From contig NZ_JACLCP010000003.1 in the NCBI RefSeq assembly GCF_014243395.1, positions 186,001 to 250,000 on the forward strand: DNA of 64,000 bases, in the 5' to 3' direction. Origin of the DNA: Winogradskyella flava. Its GTDB lineage: Bacteria > Bacteroidota > Bacteroidia > Flavobacteriales > Flavobacteriaceae. Below, in pieces: positions 9,169-18,240 of this stretch. The first letter of the stretch is position 1. Every line of letters starts with the position of its first letter. Made by a program: the position numbers and the translations under genes. The notes under the pieces are model-generated. The model made no database searches and had not been told where the DNA came from. It saw only the letters and a list, made by a program, of their open reading frames with translations.

Positions 9169-9525
9169 TTACAAGCTCTTCAACTTGTGCAGATAGACAT
9201 TAGAGGCAATTGTTACACCAATAAATGCCAGATTCATCAAGGTAATAAAAAAAGGATCTTTATGTGCAGTATGTGCCACTATAGCAGTAATAAAAAATAA
9301 ACCCACACCAACATAGGCCCATTCTTTAAATTGAATCGGGAATTGAGGTATCAGAAGTATAATAACTGCAATTATTTTTAAGACAACTAGCTGAATCCTA
9401 AAATGATCAGGAAAACCTAATGCTCTTACACCATCCATTGTGGATTTACTAAAAAGGTAAGTATAAGCACTCCATAATAAGAAGGCGGCTAATAAAATTG
9501 TTGTAGACCAATATACTATTTTCAT
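9169..9525 (-). CDS. DoxX family membrane protein
   Basis: A 118-residue integral membrane protein with four predicted transmembrane helices (about 5-22, 45-62, 70-86, 95-112). The pattern VRALGFPDHFRIQLVVLKIIAVIILL matches the DoxX/DoxX-like fold found throughout Bacteroidota. DoxX proteins elsewhere are linked to quinone oxidation or redox stress, but that function is not established for short flavobacterial members. It follows DUF6090 at a 34-base gap and could be co-transcribed with the M48-to-DUF6090 series. Confidence 0.8.
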   Translation of the reverse strand: MKIVYWSTTILLAAFLLWSAYTYLFSKSTMDGVRALGFPDHFRIQLVVLKIIAVIILLIPQFPIQFKEWAYVGVGLFFITAIVAHTAHKDPFFITLMNLAFIGVTIASNVYLHKLKSL

Positions 9526-9559
9526 GACGTTTTATTTTAACAATATGATATTAGAAAAG

Positions 9560-10330
9560 CTATTGCTTCAATTCACTATCAATGAGCCTAATAAGTAATT
9601 CTATATCGCCCTTAAAATCTGGGTAGTTACTTTTATGAAGTTGCGTGGCAACGCCTAAATAATGGAGTAATATATTTTCAAATTGATTAGAATATAGAAT
9701 ATGCTTATTACTTTTTATTATAGGTGAATTATTAATTTCTAGAAAGGTCTCTGATAAATTAATATTATCAAATACAGATTTTAAAGACGCATTAGTTTCA
9801 AAATAATTGTTGGATTTATCCAACGACTGATACACTACGTTTTCTTGATGTCTAACAGTTTCTAGTTTTCTGTTCCAAGATCGCAGTAAACTCCTTAAAC
9901 TATCATTTTTAATGTCTTTTAAGCTGCTAGAGGCGGTAAATTCGTCGAAAGCTCCCTTTTCATAATTAATTTCAATCCCTCTAGTTAGAGGCAAAAATAA
10001 GAGTTCTGAAAGTTCGGTTTCGTCAATACTTTCTTTGGATTCAATTGAGCTATAAAGATTTAATATGTCTTTAATATTGTCTATTATATTGGCAAGTGCT
10101 TCGTCCGTTTCCTCAATTATCAAAAGATTGTTACTTAGCTCTTCCTTAATTAAAGAAAGATGATTTCTTTGTCTTTCGTAACGATCAGAAATATCCTTTT
10201 GATTGTTAAGATATAATGCAATTAAAATACCAATGACTACTAATATAATTTCCCCTGTGGCATACAAGAGGTATTTTCCAAAATTACTCTTGGTTAAAGT
10301 TTTAAATCTAATTTTTCTAAAGATTTTCAT
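9560..10330 (-). CDS. DUF6090 family membrane-anchored protein
   Basis: A 256-residue protein with the family hallmark at the N-terminus: a basic stretch (MKIFRKIRFKTLTKSNFGKYLLYATGEI) running into one transmembrane helix (about 26-42, ILVVIGILIALYLNN), then a helical periplasmic domain. The first ten residues and the KYLLYATGE phrase are nearly invariant in this family, which is common in Flavobacteriaceae. Molecular function is unknown. It lies 21 bases downstream of the glycosidase-like lipoprotein gene on the same strand. Confidence 0.82.
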   Translation of the reverse strand: MKIFRKIRFKTLTKSNFGKYLLYATGEIILVVIGILIALYLNNQKDISDRYERQRNHLSLIKEELSNNLLIIEETDEALANIIDNIKDILNLYSSIESKESIDETELSELLFLPLTRGIEINYEKGAFDEFTASSSLKDIKNDSLRSLLRSWNRKLETVRHQENVVYQSLDKSNNYFETNASLKSVFDNINLSETFLEINNSPIIKSNKHILYSNQFENILLHYLGVATQLHKSNYPDFKGDIELLIRLIDSELKQ

Positions 10331-10351
10331 TAATGTTTATTAGTTTTTTTA

Positions 10352-11416
10352 TCAATTGTTATAGTCCTTAAAAGCGAAAAAGCTTAATTTTTTATTAAGT
10401 GTTTCATTATCTATTAAGCCTGACTGGGCATGAGCAGGATTACTACTTCCCTCTACAAGTTTAAAGAAATAGGCTTCATCTACTTTCATACTATCTATGG
10501 TTTCAATATAGAGTTTTAAACGTTCTGATTGATATTGCTCAGAGGTAGGTTCTAGATTGAGATTTGGACCGCCAAACTCAGTTATAATTACAGGTTTCGT
10601 AGTTAAAGTTATGAAGTTTTCATAATAGATCATCCAATTCTCGACGTCATCATACAAATGTATGTCCAGTAGATCATAAGACGCATTATCTAGTATATAG
10701 TTGATTCGATTTATAACCGTTTGAAATTCAATATTATCACAATTTTCATTAAAAAAATCTTGATCAAATAAATCTCCTTCATCATTGTAAAACGAATCAA
10801 TTAAACCGTTACATCCAGCTAAAAACCGCAATGAAATGGTTGTGAAGCCACCTAGAATCAATTGAGTTTCTGGTGAATACTGCTGAATAGCATCATATAC
10901 AATATTATTGGCTTCGGTAAATTGTTCTTCACTACCTATATACCAAAAATCTGACTGCCATTCATTACCAAACTGAATTTTAGAAATTTGGTTTGGATAG
11001 CGTTGCAGGAGTTGTTGGATGTAGTTCTTAAACTCATTGTTATTATTGTAAACACAAGAGTTTTGGTTCTGTAGGTCACTACAGGCCCAATCTGGCCCAT
11101 TAGATTGAATGGTTAGTAATATATTTATGTTATTTTCAGTAGCCCAATTAATTCTATCATCAAGTGGTTGCCAATTAAAGCTACCTTGAATAGGTTCCCT
11201 GAAACTCCAATCTTCTCCAATCCTAATGTGCTTTACATTTAACTCATTAAGTAGAGGATCAGTGAAATTTCTTTGTTCATTATCAGATACTGGTGGAAAA
11301 GAGATTCCGAGAGTATAGGTTATGGAACTTGATTCAGAATTATAGTTTGTTTTATCATCAGAACAATTTATTGTAAGAACAGTGATTACAACTAGAAAAG
11401 CAATAAATTTTTTCAT
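10352..11416 (-). CDS. Lipoprotein with a clan GH-A-like (beta/alpha)8 barrel
   Basis: A 354-residue predicted lipoprotein (MKKFIAFLVVITVLTINC with the lipobox cysteine at 18). The body looks like a retaining clan GH-A glycosidase: RIGEDWSFREPIQGSFNW near the first strand, a candidate acid/base glutamate in QFGNEWQSDFW (about residue 149), LDIHLYDDVENW (about 251-262) and a candidate nucleophile glutamate in PVIITEFGGPN (about 281-291). These two glutamates at strands 4 and 7 are the clan's signature. The family (GH5, GH39 or another) cannot be assigned. It starts directly at the stop of the M48 protease gene (TAAATG), with no polysaccharide utilisation genes nearby. Confidence 0.6.
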   Translation of the reverse strand: MKKFIAFLVVITVLTINCSDDKTNYNSESSSITYTLGISFPPVSDNEQRNFTDPLLNELNVKHIRIGEDWSFREPIQGSFNWQPLDDRINWATENNINILLTIQSNGPDWACSDLQNQNSCVYNNNNEFKNYIQQLLQRYPNQISKIQFGNEWQSDFWYIGSEEQFTEANNIVYDAIQQYSPETQLILGGFTTISLRFLAGCNGLIDSFYNDEGDLFDQDFFNENCDNIEFQTVINRINYILDNASYDLLDIHLYDDVENWMIYYENFITLTTKPVIITEFGGPNLNLEPTSEQYQSERLKLYIETIDSMKVDEAYFFKLVEGSSNPAHAQSGLIDNETLNKKLSFFAFKDYNN

Positions 11417-12658
11417 TTATATAAGCTGTTTTTTTAGATTCCTGATCCTATTCAAAAGCGTAGGATGCGAATAATGCATAAAAACGTAAGCTTTATGAGG
11501 CGTTAAGTTACTCAAACTATTTTTAGAGAGCTTTTTTAAAGATGAAATTAACGGCTCGGCTTTATAGGTGTTCTCGGCATAGTCATCAGCTTGGTATTCA
11601 AACACTCGTGAGACGTAATTCATTACTAGACCTGTTATTTCAGAAATTGGTGAGTAGAGTAATCCAAAAGCAATTAAGCCTACATGGAAGCTTGACGTTT
11701 CAACGCCTATAGCATTAGATAATAATGGATTGGAGATAAATATGGATAAGATGTATAACGTTAATCCAGTGAGTAAGACAGAAGCAATGAGGTTGAAAAT
11801 AATATGATGTCGCTTGTAATGACCAACTTCATGTGCTAAGACCGCAACAATCTCTTCATCTTCCAAGTCCTTAACTAAAGTATCGTATAATGTTACACGT
11901 TTTTCACTCCCAAACCCAGAGAAATAGGCATTGGCTTTAGTGCTTCGTTTAGAACCATCAATAATAAAAATCTTACTTAGACTAAAGCCAACAGATTGCG
12001 CATAGTTCGAAATTTTATCCCGTAATTCACCATCTTCTAAAGGTGTTTGCTTATTGAATAATGGTACAATTAATCGTGAATAAAACATATTCATAAATAC
12101 TGTAAAAACCGTCACTATTCCCCAGGTATAAAGCCAAAATTTATGCGCTGTAAGCTGATAAAACCAAATGATTAATGCAATAATGCTACCACCAATGATA
12201 ATCATCATTAGCAAGCCTTTTAATTTATCTAGTACAAATGTTTTTCTGGTGGTTTTATTGAATCCAAATTGTTCTTCAATAACAAAGGTTTTATAGTATG
12301 CAAAAGGCGTAGTAATAATATCACTGGCAATCATTATAATTCCAAAGAAAAGCAGTCCAATTATTATAGGATTGTCCGAATAACTTCGAGCGATGTTATC
12401 GACATGTTCAAAGCCATCTAGGAATAAAAAAGTTAAAGTTAAGACCAATGAGAATAAGGAGGACCAAATGCCAAACTTATAGTTAGTGACTTTGTAGGCC
12501 TGGGATTTTTGATATTCTTCAGTATCGTAAACATCATTGAGTTCCTCTGGAATAGGATCGTTAAAATGTTTGGCATTAATAGCGTTAAGGATCTTGTCCT
12601 TGATAAAGTTGACGATTATAATACCTATGATGATATAGAATAAAGTTTGGGCTGTCAT
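11417..12658 (-). CDS. M48 family metallopeptidase (CAAX prenyl protease 1/Ste24 type)
   Basis: A 413-residue polytopic membrane zinc protease. The zinc site is visible as HEVGH in VLAHEVGHYKRHH (about residue 276) with the third ligand in FEYQADDYAE (about 350). The pattern FNKTTRKTFVLDKLKG (about 135-150) and MFYSRLIVPLFNKQTPLEDGELRD are typical of the Ste24 branch rather than HtpX. Bacteria have no prenylated CAAX substrates of the eukaryotic type, so the role is probably membrane-protein quality control. It is the first gene of a tight series with the downstream lipoprotein, DUF6090 and perhaps DoxX. Confidence 0.92.
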   Translation of the reverse strand: MTAQTLFYIIIGIIIVNFIKDKILNAINAKHFNDPIPEELNDVYDTEEYQKSQAYKVTNYKFGIWSSLFSLVLTLTFLFLDGFEHVDNIARSYSDNPIIIGLLFFGIIMIASDIITTPFAYYKTFVIEEQFGFNKTTRKTFVLDKLKGLLMMIIIGGSIIALIIWFYQLTAHKFWLYTWGIVTVFTVFMNMFYSRLIVPLFNKQTPLEDGELRDKISNYAQSVGFSLSKIFIIDGSKRSTKANAYFSGFGSEKRVTLYDTLVKDLEDEEIVAVLAHEVGHYKRHHIIFNLIASVLLTGLTLYILSIFISNPLLSNAIGVETSSFHVGLIAFGLLYSPISEITGLVMNYVSRVFEYQADDYAENTYKAEPLISSLKKLSKNSLSNLTPHKAYVFMHYSHPTLLNRIRNLKKQLI

Positions 12659-12670
12659 AATTTAATTTGA

Positions 12671-12768
12671 TGTCATTGCGAGGACTTAGGACGCGGCAAT
12701 CTTTTAAATTTTAATTCTTTATTAGCAGATTACTACAGCAGACGAAAAAATGTCTGCTTCGTAATGAC
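12671..12768. repeat. MITE-like intergenic repeat with imperfect terminal inverted ends
   Basis: The element begins TGTCATTGCGAGGA and ends with a sequence whose complement reads GTCATTACGAAGCAG, so the ends are imperfect inverted repeats. It includes an inner hairpin (GCAGAC/GTCTGC). Sequences with these ends are frequent between genes in Flavobacteriaceae. No ORF. Confidence 0.6.
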
Positions 12769-12788
12769 GTTTCAATTTTTGTTTTCAA

Positions 12789-13586
12789 CTATTTAAAATT
12801 CCGTTGTCGTTTAGCTTCAAAAATAAGAATTCCTGCAGCAACAGATACATTCATGGAATCTATTTCGCCTTGCATAGGTATGCTAATATTTTGAGTAGCT
12901 GCTTCTCGCCATTCGTTGTTTAAACCAGTAGATTCAGTGCCAACAACAATAGCTGTTGGTAAGGTGTAATCCTGCTCATAATAAGGTTCTGATTCTTGCA
13001 AAATCGCTGAGAAAATATTGAAATTATATGTCTGTAAAAAACGAATCGCTTCATTAGAACTAGTCATAGCAATTTGATTTGTAAACACACAACCAACACT
13101 AGAACGAATGATATTGGGATTGTATAAATCGGACTTTGGGTTGGCAATAATTACGGCATCCACATGCGCTGCATCAGCAGTTCTCAATAAGGCACCAATA
13201 TTGCCTGGTTTTTCTGGAGCTTCGGCGACCAATATTAATGGATTTTTGTTTTGAAACGTCAACTCTTCTAGTTGATGCGTTTTTACTTTCACTACGGCAA
13301 TGACGCCTTCCGTAGTATCACGATGCGCTAATTTTTGGAATACCTCTTTCGAAATTTCAATACTATCAATACCATATTGAGACATGGCTTTGGCTTCACT
13401 TTCAGAAAACAAATCAGGCCAAAACAACAAAGTTTTAATCCTATAACCACCTTTAATGGCCAATGAAAGCTCACGCTTGCCTTCAATTAGGAATTGTCCA
13501 GTATTTTTGCGTTCGCGAGATTTTTCTTTCAACTGATAAAGCTGTTTTATTAACGGATTATTGATACTACTTATCAGTTTGGTCAT
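12789..13586 (-). CDS. TrmH family (SPOUT) RNA methyltransferase
   Basis: A 265-residue 2'-O-ribose methyltransferase acting on rRNA or tRNA with S-adenosylmethionine. An N-terminal substrate-binding region of the SpoU type (LIKQLYQLKEKSRERKNTGQFLIEGKREL) precedes the knotted SPOUT domain with its three motifs: PGNIGALLRTADA (about 126-138), AIVVGTESTGL (about 212-222) and IPMQGEIDSMNVSVAAGILIFEA (about 236-258). The exact nucleotide target cannot be told. It faces away from the T9SS cargo gene with only 38 bases between the two starts. Confidence 0.93.
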   Translation of the reverse strand: MTKLISSINNPLIKQLYQLKEKSRERKNTGQFLIEGKRELSLAIKGGYRIKTLLFWPDLFSESEAKAMSQYGIDSIEISKEVFQKLAHRDTTEGVIAVVKVKTHQLEELTFQNKNPLILVAEAPEKPGNIGALLRTADAAHVDAVIIANPKSDLYNPNIIRSSVGCVFTNQIAMTSSNEAIRFLQTYNFNIFSAILQESEPYYEQDYTLPTAIVVGTESTGLNNEWREAATQNISIPMQGEIDSMNVSVAAGILIFEAKRQRNFK

Positions 13587-13624
13587 TTGATTTTCTATAT
13601 TTGGCTAGGGCAAATTTAAATATT
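13587..13624. promoter_or_regulatory. Compact divergent promoter region
   Basis: This 38-base gap separates two divergent start codons and contains a -7-like element on each strand: TATATTTG at 13596..13603 (plus) and TAAATTTG at 13618..13611 (minus). Both fit TAnnTTTG. TTG triplets upstream of each lie only 12-14 bases away, closer than the usual 17-23, so the match is incomplete. If real, the two -33 regions fall inside the opposite genes. Confidence 0.35.
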
Positions 13625-16600
13625 ATGAAACAAAAGCTACTTTTATTTTTTATTGGATTATTCATTACATCTTTTAATTATGCCCAAGTTGCAAATCAAC
13701 CCAGTGATTTGGAACTTTGTGATGACGAACTAAACGATGGAATCGCTGTCTTCAATTTGGCTGTATTAGATGCTGGGATATTGGGTAATCAAGATCCATC
13801 AAATTTTATACTAACGTATTATCAAAGTCAAAGCGATGCTGAAAATGGTGTAAGTCCTGTGCCTTTAATATATACCAATATTACAAATCCGCAAACTATG
13901 TTTGTGCGATTAGAAGAAGCTGTAAGCGGAAATTATGATACTACCAGTTTTAATCTATTTGTAAAACCATCACCAAGTTTCAGTATAGATGATATTTCTA
14001 TTTGTGATGGTAGTTCTTATGTAGTCGATACAGGTTTAGATCCTGCACTACATACTTTTATGTGGTCTACAGGAGAAAGCACTCCAACTATTACAGCCTC
14101 TGTAGAAGGACTTTACTGGGTAGCAGTTCAAAATTTAGAGGGTTGTTTTTTAGAAAAAGCCTTTAATGTCACTTTAGATGGAGCCTTAAGTTTTAATCAG
14201 CCCAACCCACTTTATAATTGTGATTTGAATGGGAATGGTTTTGCTGAATTCGATTTAGAACAAGCTACTCCGGATATAGTTGGAAGCCAAACGGATTTAG
14301 AAGTGACGTACTATGCCACACAGGCTGAAGCCGAAGGAGGGATTACATCGCTTGTTACTGAATTTCCATACATAAATGTAGTTCCTTATAATCAAGTACT
14401 TTATTTTAGAGTGGAAAGTATTCAAGGTGGTTGTTTTGCTATTGGTAGCTTAGAATTAGTTGTCTCTAATGTGTCTCCGATACCGTCAATATCAGATTTT
14501 GTCGTTTGTGATGAAGACCAGGATGGTTTTGCAGAATTTATGCTACAATCAAAAATTGATGAAGTTTTAGCAAATCAACCCAATTTTAATTTAGAAGTAA
14601 GTTTTCATCTGTCTCAATCAGATGCACTTAATCTCATGAATCCATTATCAGATCCTTTTATAAATACTACTAATCCTCAGACAGTTTATGTGGCCGTAAC
14701 CGATGTTAATGGTTGTGGCACTGAGATTCAAAGTTTTACTCTTCTGGCAGATCAAACATGCCTGCCTTGTCAAACCATAGAGCCATCTATAGATTCTACA
14801 ACGCCTGAACCCAATATTTCAGGAATTGTTATTGCACAATCTAATGAAGACATAAATTTTACAGGTAGTGCTACTTTTTCGGGGGATGCAAGTGATGCTG
14901 TTTATATCTGGTCTTTCGGTGATAATAGTGAAGCTTTGGGAACTTCAGTTAATCACAGTTATGCTCAGGAAGGAAGTTACACAGTAACATTAACTGTTAC
15001 GGATAGTAGTCCAGAGGCTTGTTCGGAGTCAACAACTATTATGGTTGAAATTTTAGGGCAGAGTATTAGCGTAGACCAAACACAGTTTACAGTTGAGGAA
15101 TTAGTGCAAAATGTTCTCATTGGCAATGATTGTAGTCAAATATCTAATATCTCCTATTCTACGGGTAGTAGTTTTGATGGCTTTGAACCCAATGGAATAG
15201 GCTATTTTACTTATGGTGGAAACGATTTTCCATTTTCCGAGGGTTTATTATTAAGCACAGGAAATGCAGCAGAGGCCGAAGGACCAAATGATGGAGTTAT
15301 TGCTAGTGATGGAAGCAATATCTGGCCAGGTGATACAGATTTAGATAGTGAATTAGGAATAAACTCTAATAATGCCACGTCAATAGAATTTGATTTTGTA
15401 CCAGTAGTCAACCAAATTAATTTTGACTTTTTAATGGCTTCAGAAGAATACGATGGTGCTGGCTTTGAATGTTCATTTTCTGATGCATTTGCATTTTTGC
15501 TGACCGATGCCATGGGTAACACAACGAATCTAGCTTTAATTCCTGGAACGGATTTACCCATCACAGTAACCAATATTCATAATGCAAGCGATTCTTGTCC
15601 TGAGGCTAATTCGCAATATTTTGGTGGTTATACAGCTGACAATTCTCCTCTTATGCGTTATAATGGAAGAACTGTGAGTTTTTCAGCCCAGGCCCAAGTT
15701 AATATTGGAGAAACTTATCATATTAAGCTAGTCGTCGCAGATGATGTAGATAGCATTTATGATACTGCGGTATTTTTAAAAGCTGGTAGTTTTGATATTG
15801 GTGGTATTTGTGAAGATATAGGCTTAATAAGTTTGAGAGCTTTTAATGATGTTAATACAAATGGTGATTTTGACACTGGAGAGTCTAATTTTACTAACGG
15901 TTCCTTCACTTATGAAAAAAATAATGATGGAGTGATTAATGTCGTGAATTCTTCAAGCGGAAGTTTTACTATTGTTAGCACAGATGAAAATGATACGTAT
16001 GATATTTCATTTTCAGTTAATGATGATTACACCGATTGTTATACTCAAAATGTAACCACTTTTAGTAATGTTAGTGTTCTCTTTGGAGAACTGGCACAAG
16101 TTGATTTTCCAATTGAAGATAATCTAGTTTGTGAAGATTTGGCCGTTTATCTCATAAATCCCTTTGCATCACCCAGACCAGGTTTCGAGCATTTAAACAC
16201 GCTCATTATTGAGAACTTAAGTGGTGCTAACATTGCAACAGGTTCAGTAGAGTTTGTACTTGATGATGATTTGATTATTAACAATACGTTATTAAGTAAT
16301 ACAAACATGAGTATTACAACTACAGCCACAGGTTTTACATTGTATTTTACGGATTTAGGAGCTGGTGAAACTGAGAATGTGGAAATCACGTTGTTGTGTC
16401 CAACAACACTGGCTTTAGGAGAAATGGTAACTAATACAGTATCTTATACGACATCTTCGAATGATACAGTTGCGGAAAATAACTTGGCGTCGCTATCAGA
16501 GGTGGTTATTGGGTCCTATGATCCTAATGACAAGATGGAATCTCATGGTCCAAATATAGTGTACAACGATTTTATAAGCTCGGATGAGTATTTATATTAT

Positions 16601-17203
16601 ACTATTCGTTTTCAGAATGTTGGTACTGCTGAAGCCATATTTATCAGAATTGAGGATGAATTAGATAGTCAACTAGATGAGACAACCTTTCAAATGTTGC
16701 GTTCTAGTCACGATTACATGGTAACAAGAACTGGGAGTAGTTTAGAATGGTTTTTCGATGATATTAATCTACCGGCAGAGCAAGACGATGCAGCCGGAAG
16801 TAATGGGTTTGTACATTTTAAGATTAAGCCAAAATCAGGTTACACGCTAGGTGATGTTATTCCAAATACGGCTTCAATTTTCTTTGATTTTAATGCGCCA
16901 ATAATAACCAACACATTTACAACGACTTTTGTTGAAACGCTCTCGGTGAATGATTTTGAAGCAACCGGTTTTATTATGTACCCTAATCCCGCAAGAGATC
17001 TGGTGACAATTAAGTTTAATGATAATCTTGTACATAATATAAATTTAGTCGTATACGATATTCAAGGAAAGACTGTAAATATTCCAATGAATTATGGTTC
17101 ATATGCTGTAGAGCTTAATACGTCTTCTTTACAGACTGGTTTGTATTTTGTGCAACTGGCAGGAAAGAGCATGTCAGAAACTCAAAAATTAATAATAAAC
17201 TAA
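13625..17203 (+). CDS. T9SS-secreted multidomain protein (PKD, choice-of-anchor L, DUF7619, C-terminal sorting domain)
   Basis: About 1192 residues from the ATG at 13625, where the signal peptide MKQKLLLFFIGLFITSFNYAQ starts; an in-frame TTG 24 bases earlier gives a poorer N-terminus. Order of parts: three repeats of a 'C-D-x-N-x-D-G-x-A-x-F-x-L' type (about 25-375), a PKD domain with YIWSFGDNSEALG (about 412-473), a choice-of-anchor L region with FLMASEEYDGAGFECSFSDAFAFLLTD (about 480-722), a DUF7619-like conserved domain from SYDPNDKMESHG (about 962-1098), and a type A T9SS sorting domain (FIMYPNPARDLVTIKF to TQKLIIN). It is exported by the gliding-linked type IX system and probably anchored at the surface, as an adhesin or structural protein. 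Confidence 0.9.
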   Translation: MKQKLLLFFIGLFITSFNYAQVANQPSDLELCDDELNDGIAVFNLAVLDAGILGNQDPSNFILTYYQSQSDAENGVSPVPLIYTNITNPQTMFVRLEEAVSGNYDTTSFNLFVKPSPSFSIDDISICDGSSYVVDTGLDPALHTFMWSTGESTPTITASVEGLYWVAVQNLEGCFLEKAFNVTLDGALSFNQPNPLYNCDLNGNGFAEFDLEQATPDIVGSQTDLEVTYYATQAEAEGGITSLVTEFPYINVVPYNQVLYFRVESIQGGCFAIGSLELVVSNVSPIPSISDFVVCDEDQDGFAEFMLQSKIDEVLANQPNFNLEVSFHLSQSDALNLMNPLSDPFINTTNPQTVYVAVTDVNGCGTEIQSFTLLADQTCLPCQTIEPSIDSTTPEPNISGIVIAQSNEDINFTGSATFSGDASDAVYIWSFGDNSEALGTSVNHSYAQEGSYTVTLTVTDSSPEACSESTTIMVEILGQSISVDQTQFTVEELVQNVLIGNDCSQISNISYSTGSSFDGFEPNGIGYFTYGGNDFPFSEGLLLSTGNAAEAEGPNDGVIASDGSNIWPGDTDLDSELGINSNNATSIEFDFVPVVNQINFDFLMASEEYDGAGFECSFSDAFAFLLTDAMGNTTNLALIPGTDLPITVTNIHNASDSCPEANSQYFGGYTADNSPLMRYNGRTVSFSAQAQVNIGETYHIKLVVADDVDSIYDTAVFLKAGSFDIGGICEDIGLISLRAFNDVNTNGDFDTGESNFTNGSFTYEKNNDGVINVVNSSSGSFTIVSTDENDTYDISFSVNDDYTDCYTQNVTTFSNVSVLFGELAQVDFPIEDNLVCEDLAVYLINPFASPRPGFEHLNTLIIENLSGANIATGSVEFVLDDDLIINNTLLSNTNMSITTTATGFTLYFTDLGAGETENVEITLLCPTTLALGEMVTNTVSYTTSSNDTVAENNLASLSEVVIGSYDPNDKMESHGPNIVYNDFISSDEYLYYTIRFQNVGTAEAIFIRIEDELDSQLDETTFQMLRSSHDYMVTRTGSSLEWFFDDINLPAEQDDAAGSNGFVHFKIKPKSGYTLGDVIPNTASIFFDFNAPIITNTFTTTFVETLSVNDFEATGFIMYPNPARDLVTIKFNDNLVHNINLVVYDIQGKTVNIPMNYGSYAVELNTSSLQTGLYFVQLAGKSMSETQKLIIN

Positions 17204-17224
17204 AGCATTAGAACATCATAGTAT

Positions 17225-17256
17225 AAAAAGCTTCAGAAATAATCTGAAGCTTTTTT
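17225..17256 (+). terminator. Rho-independent terminator after the T9SS cargo gene
   Basis: A perfect stem of AAAAAGCTTCAGA with its complement, a five-base loop (AATAA), and a run of six T. It lies 22 bases after the stop codon. Confidence 0.9.
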
Positions 17257-17306
17257 GTAATGAGTTAGGTCGAATTTCGTCAAAATCATCAACTAAAAAC
17301 CATATC

Positions 17307-18104
17307 ATGAAAAATATATTATTCATATTTCTATTTGCCATTTTTATAATGGGCTGTAAAAATGAACCCAAAACCGAATCCACTCAAATAGATGACATTT
17401 CTAATGAGGATATTACAACCAGTATTTATCCGGAATCTATAACCAAAATTTTTGATGCTCATGGTGGTATTGATCAGTGGAACAAGATGAAAACGCTATC
17501 ATTTACCATGGAAAAGCCAAATGGAAAGGAAGTGACTACAACAAACCTAAAAACAAGAGCCGAATTAATTGATACACCGACATATGCTTTGGGTTTTGAT
17601 GGAAAGGATCTTTGGGTAAATGAAAAAGATGGAAAAGAATACAAGGGTAAGCCTTGGTTTTACAAAGGTTTAATGATGTACTTTTACGCAATGCCCTTTA
17701 TTGTTGGAGATGATGGCATTATTTATGAAGATGCAGAACCATTAATTTTTGATGGTAAGACGTATCCTGGTATTTTAATTTCCTATGAAGCTGGAGTAGG
17801 GGTTTCTCCAGATGATCAGTATATTATTTATTATGATGCTGAAACCGGACAAATGGAATGGCTGGCTTATACGGTGACATTCGGAAAGGATGGAAAGAGT
17901 AAGGAATTCAAATTTATAAGATATAACAATTGGCAAACAGTAAATGGTTTAAGATTACCAAAAAGTGTTGATTGGTATAAGTATGAAAATAACCAGCCTA
18001 CGGAAAAGCGAAACACGGTAGAGTTTATGGATGTTATAGTTTCTGAAAGTGCGCCAGACAATTCTATGTTTACCTTGCCTGAAGGTGCAAAGGTTATAGA
18101 ATAA
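17307..18104 (+). CDS. DUF6503 family lipoprotein
   Basis: A 265-residue predicted lipoprotein (MKNILFIFLFAIFIMGC, lipobox cysteine at 17). The conserved core runs from IFDAHGGIDQWNKMKTLSF (about 50-68) to SMFTLPEGAKVIE and matches DUF6503, a Bacteroidota family whose fold resembles LolA/LolB-like lipoprotein-binding half barrels. No catalytic residues are evident. It is a single-gene unit between two terminators; the upstream one ends 50 bases before the start. Confidence 0.8.
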   Translation: MKNILFIFLFAIFIMGCKNEPKTESTQIDDISNEDITTSIYPESITKIFDAHGGIDQWNKMKTLSFTMEKPNGKEVTTTNLKTRAELIDTPTYALGFDGKDLWVNEKDGKEYKGKPWFYKGLMMYFYAMPFIVGDDGIIYEDAEPLIFDGKTYPGILISYEAGVGVSPDDQYIIYYDAETGQMEWLAYTVTFGKDGKSKEFKFIRYNNWQTVNGLRLPKSVDWYKYENNQPTEKRNTVEFMDVIVSESAPDNSMFTLPEGAKVIE

Positions 18105-18114
18105 ACCTTAGTTT

Positions 18115-18201
18115 TGTCATTCTGAATTCATTTCAGAATCTATGAAAAAAATGAGAATCTGAAACACACTTCGACATGCTTAGTGTAAAAGTTCAGATTG
18201 A
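18115..18201. repeat. Intergenic repeat, TGTCATTCTGAA type
   Basis: Starts TGTCATTCTGAA and contains CTTCGACATGCTTAGTGTAAAA. The same building blocks recur at 24145..24194 and 25757..25849, so this is a dispersed family. Non-coding. Confidence 0.6.
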
Positions 18202-18210
18202 TAAATAAGT

Positions 18211-18240
18211 AAAAAAGCGAGCCAAACGGCTCGCTTTTTT
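18211..18240. terminator. Bidirectional terminator hairpin (copy 1)
   Basis: A7-bp GC-rich stem (GCGAGCC/GGCTCGC) with AAAC loop, flanked by six A and six T so it works in both directions. It serves the DUF6503 gene from the left and the small membrane protein gene from the right, whose stop codon lies in the T tract. Nearly the same stem occurs at 18614..18644. Confidence 0.9.
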
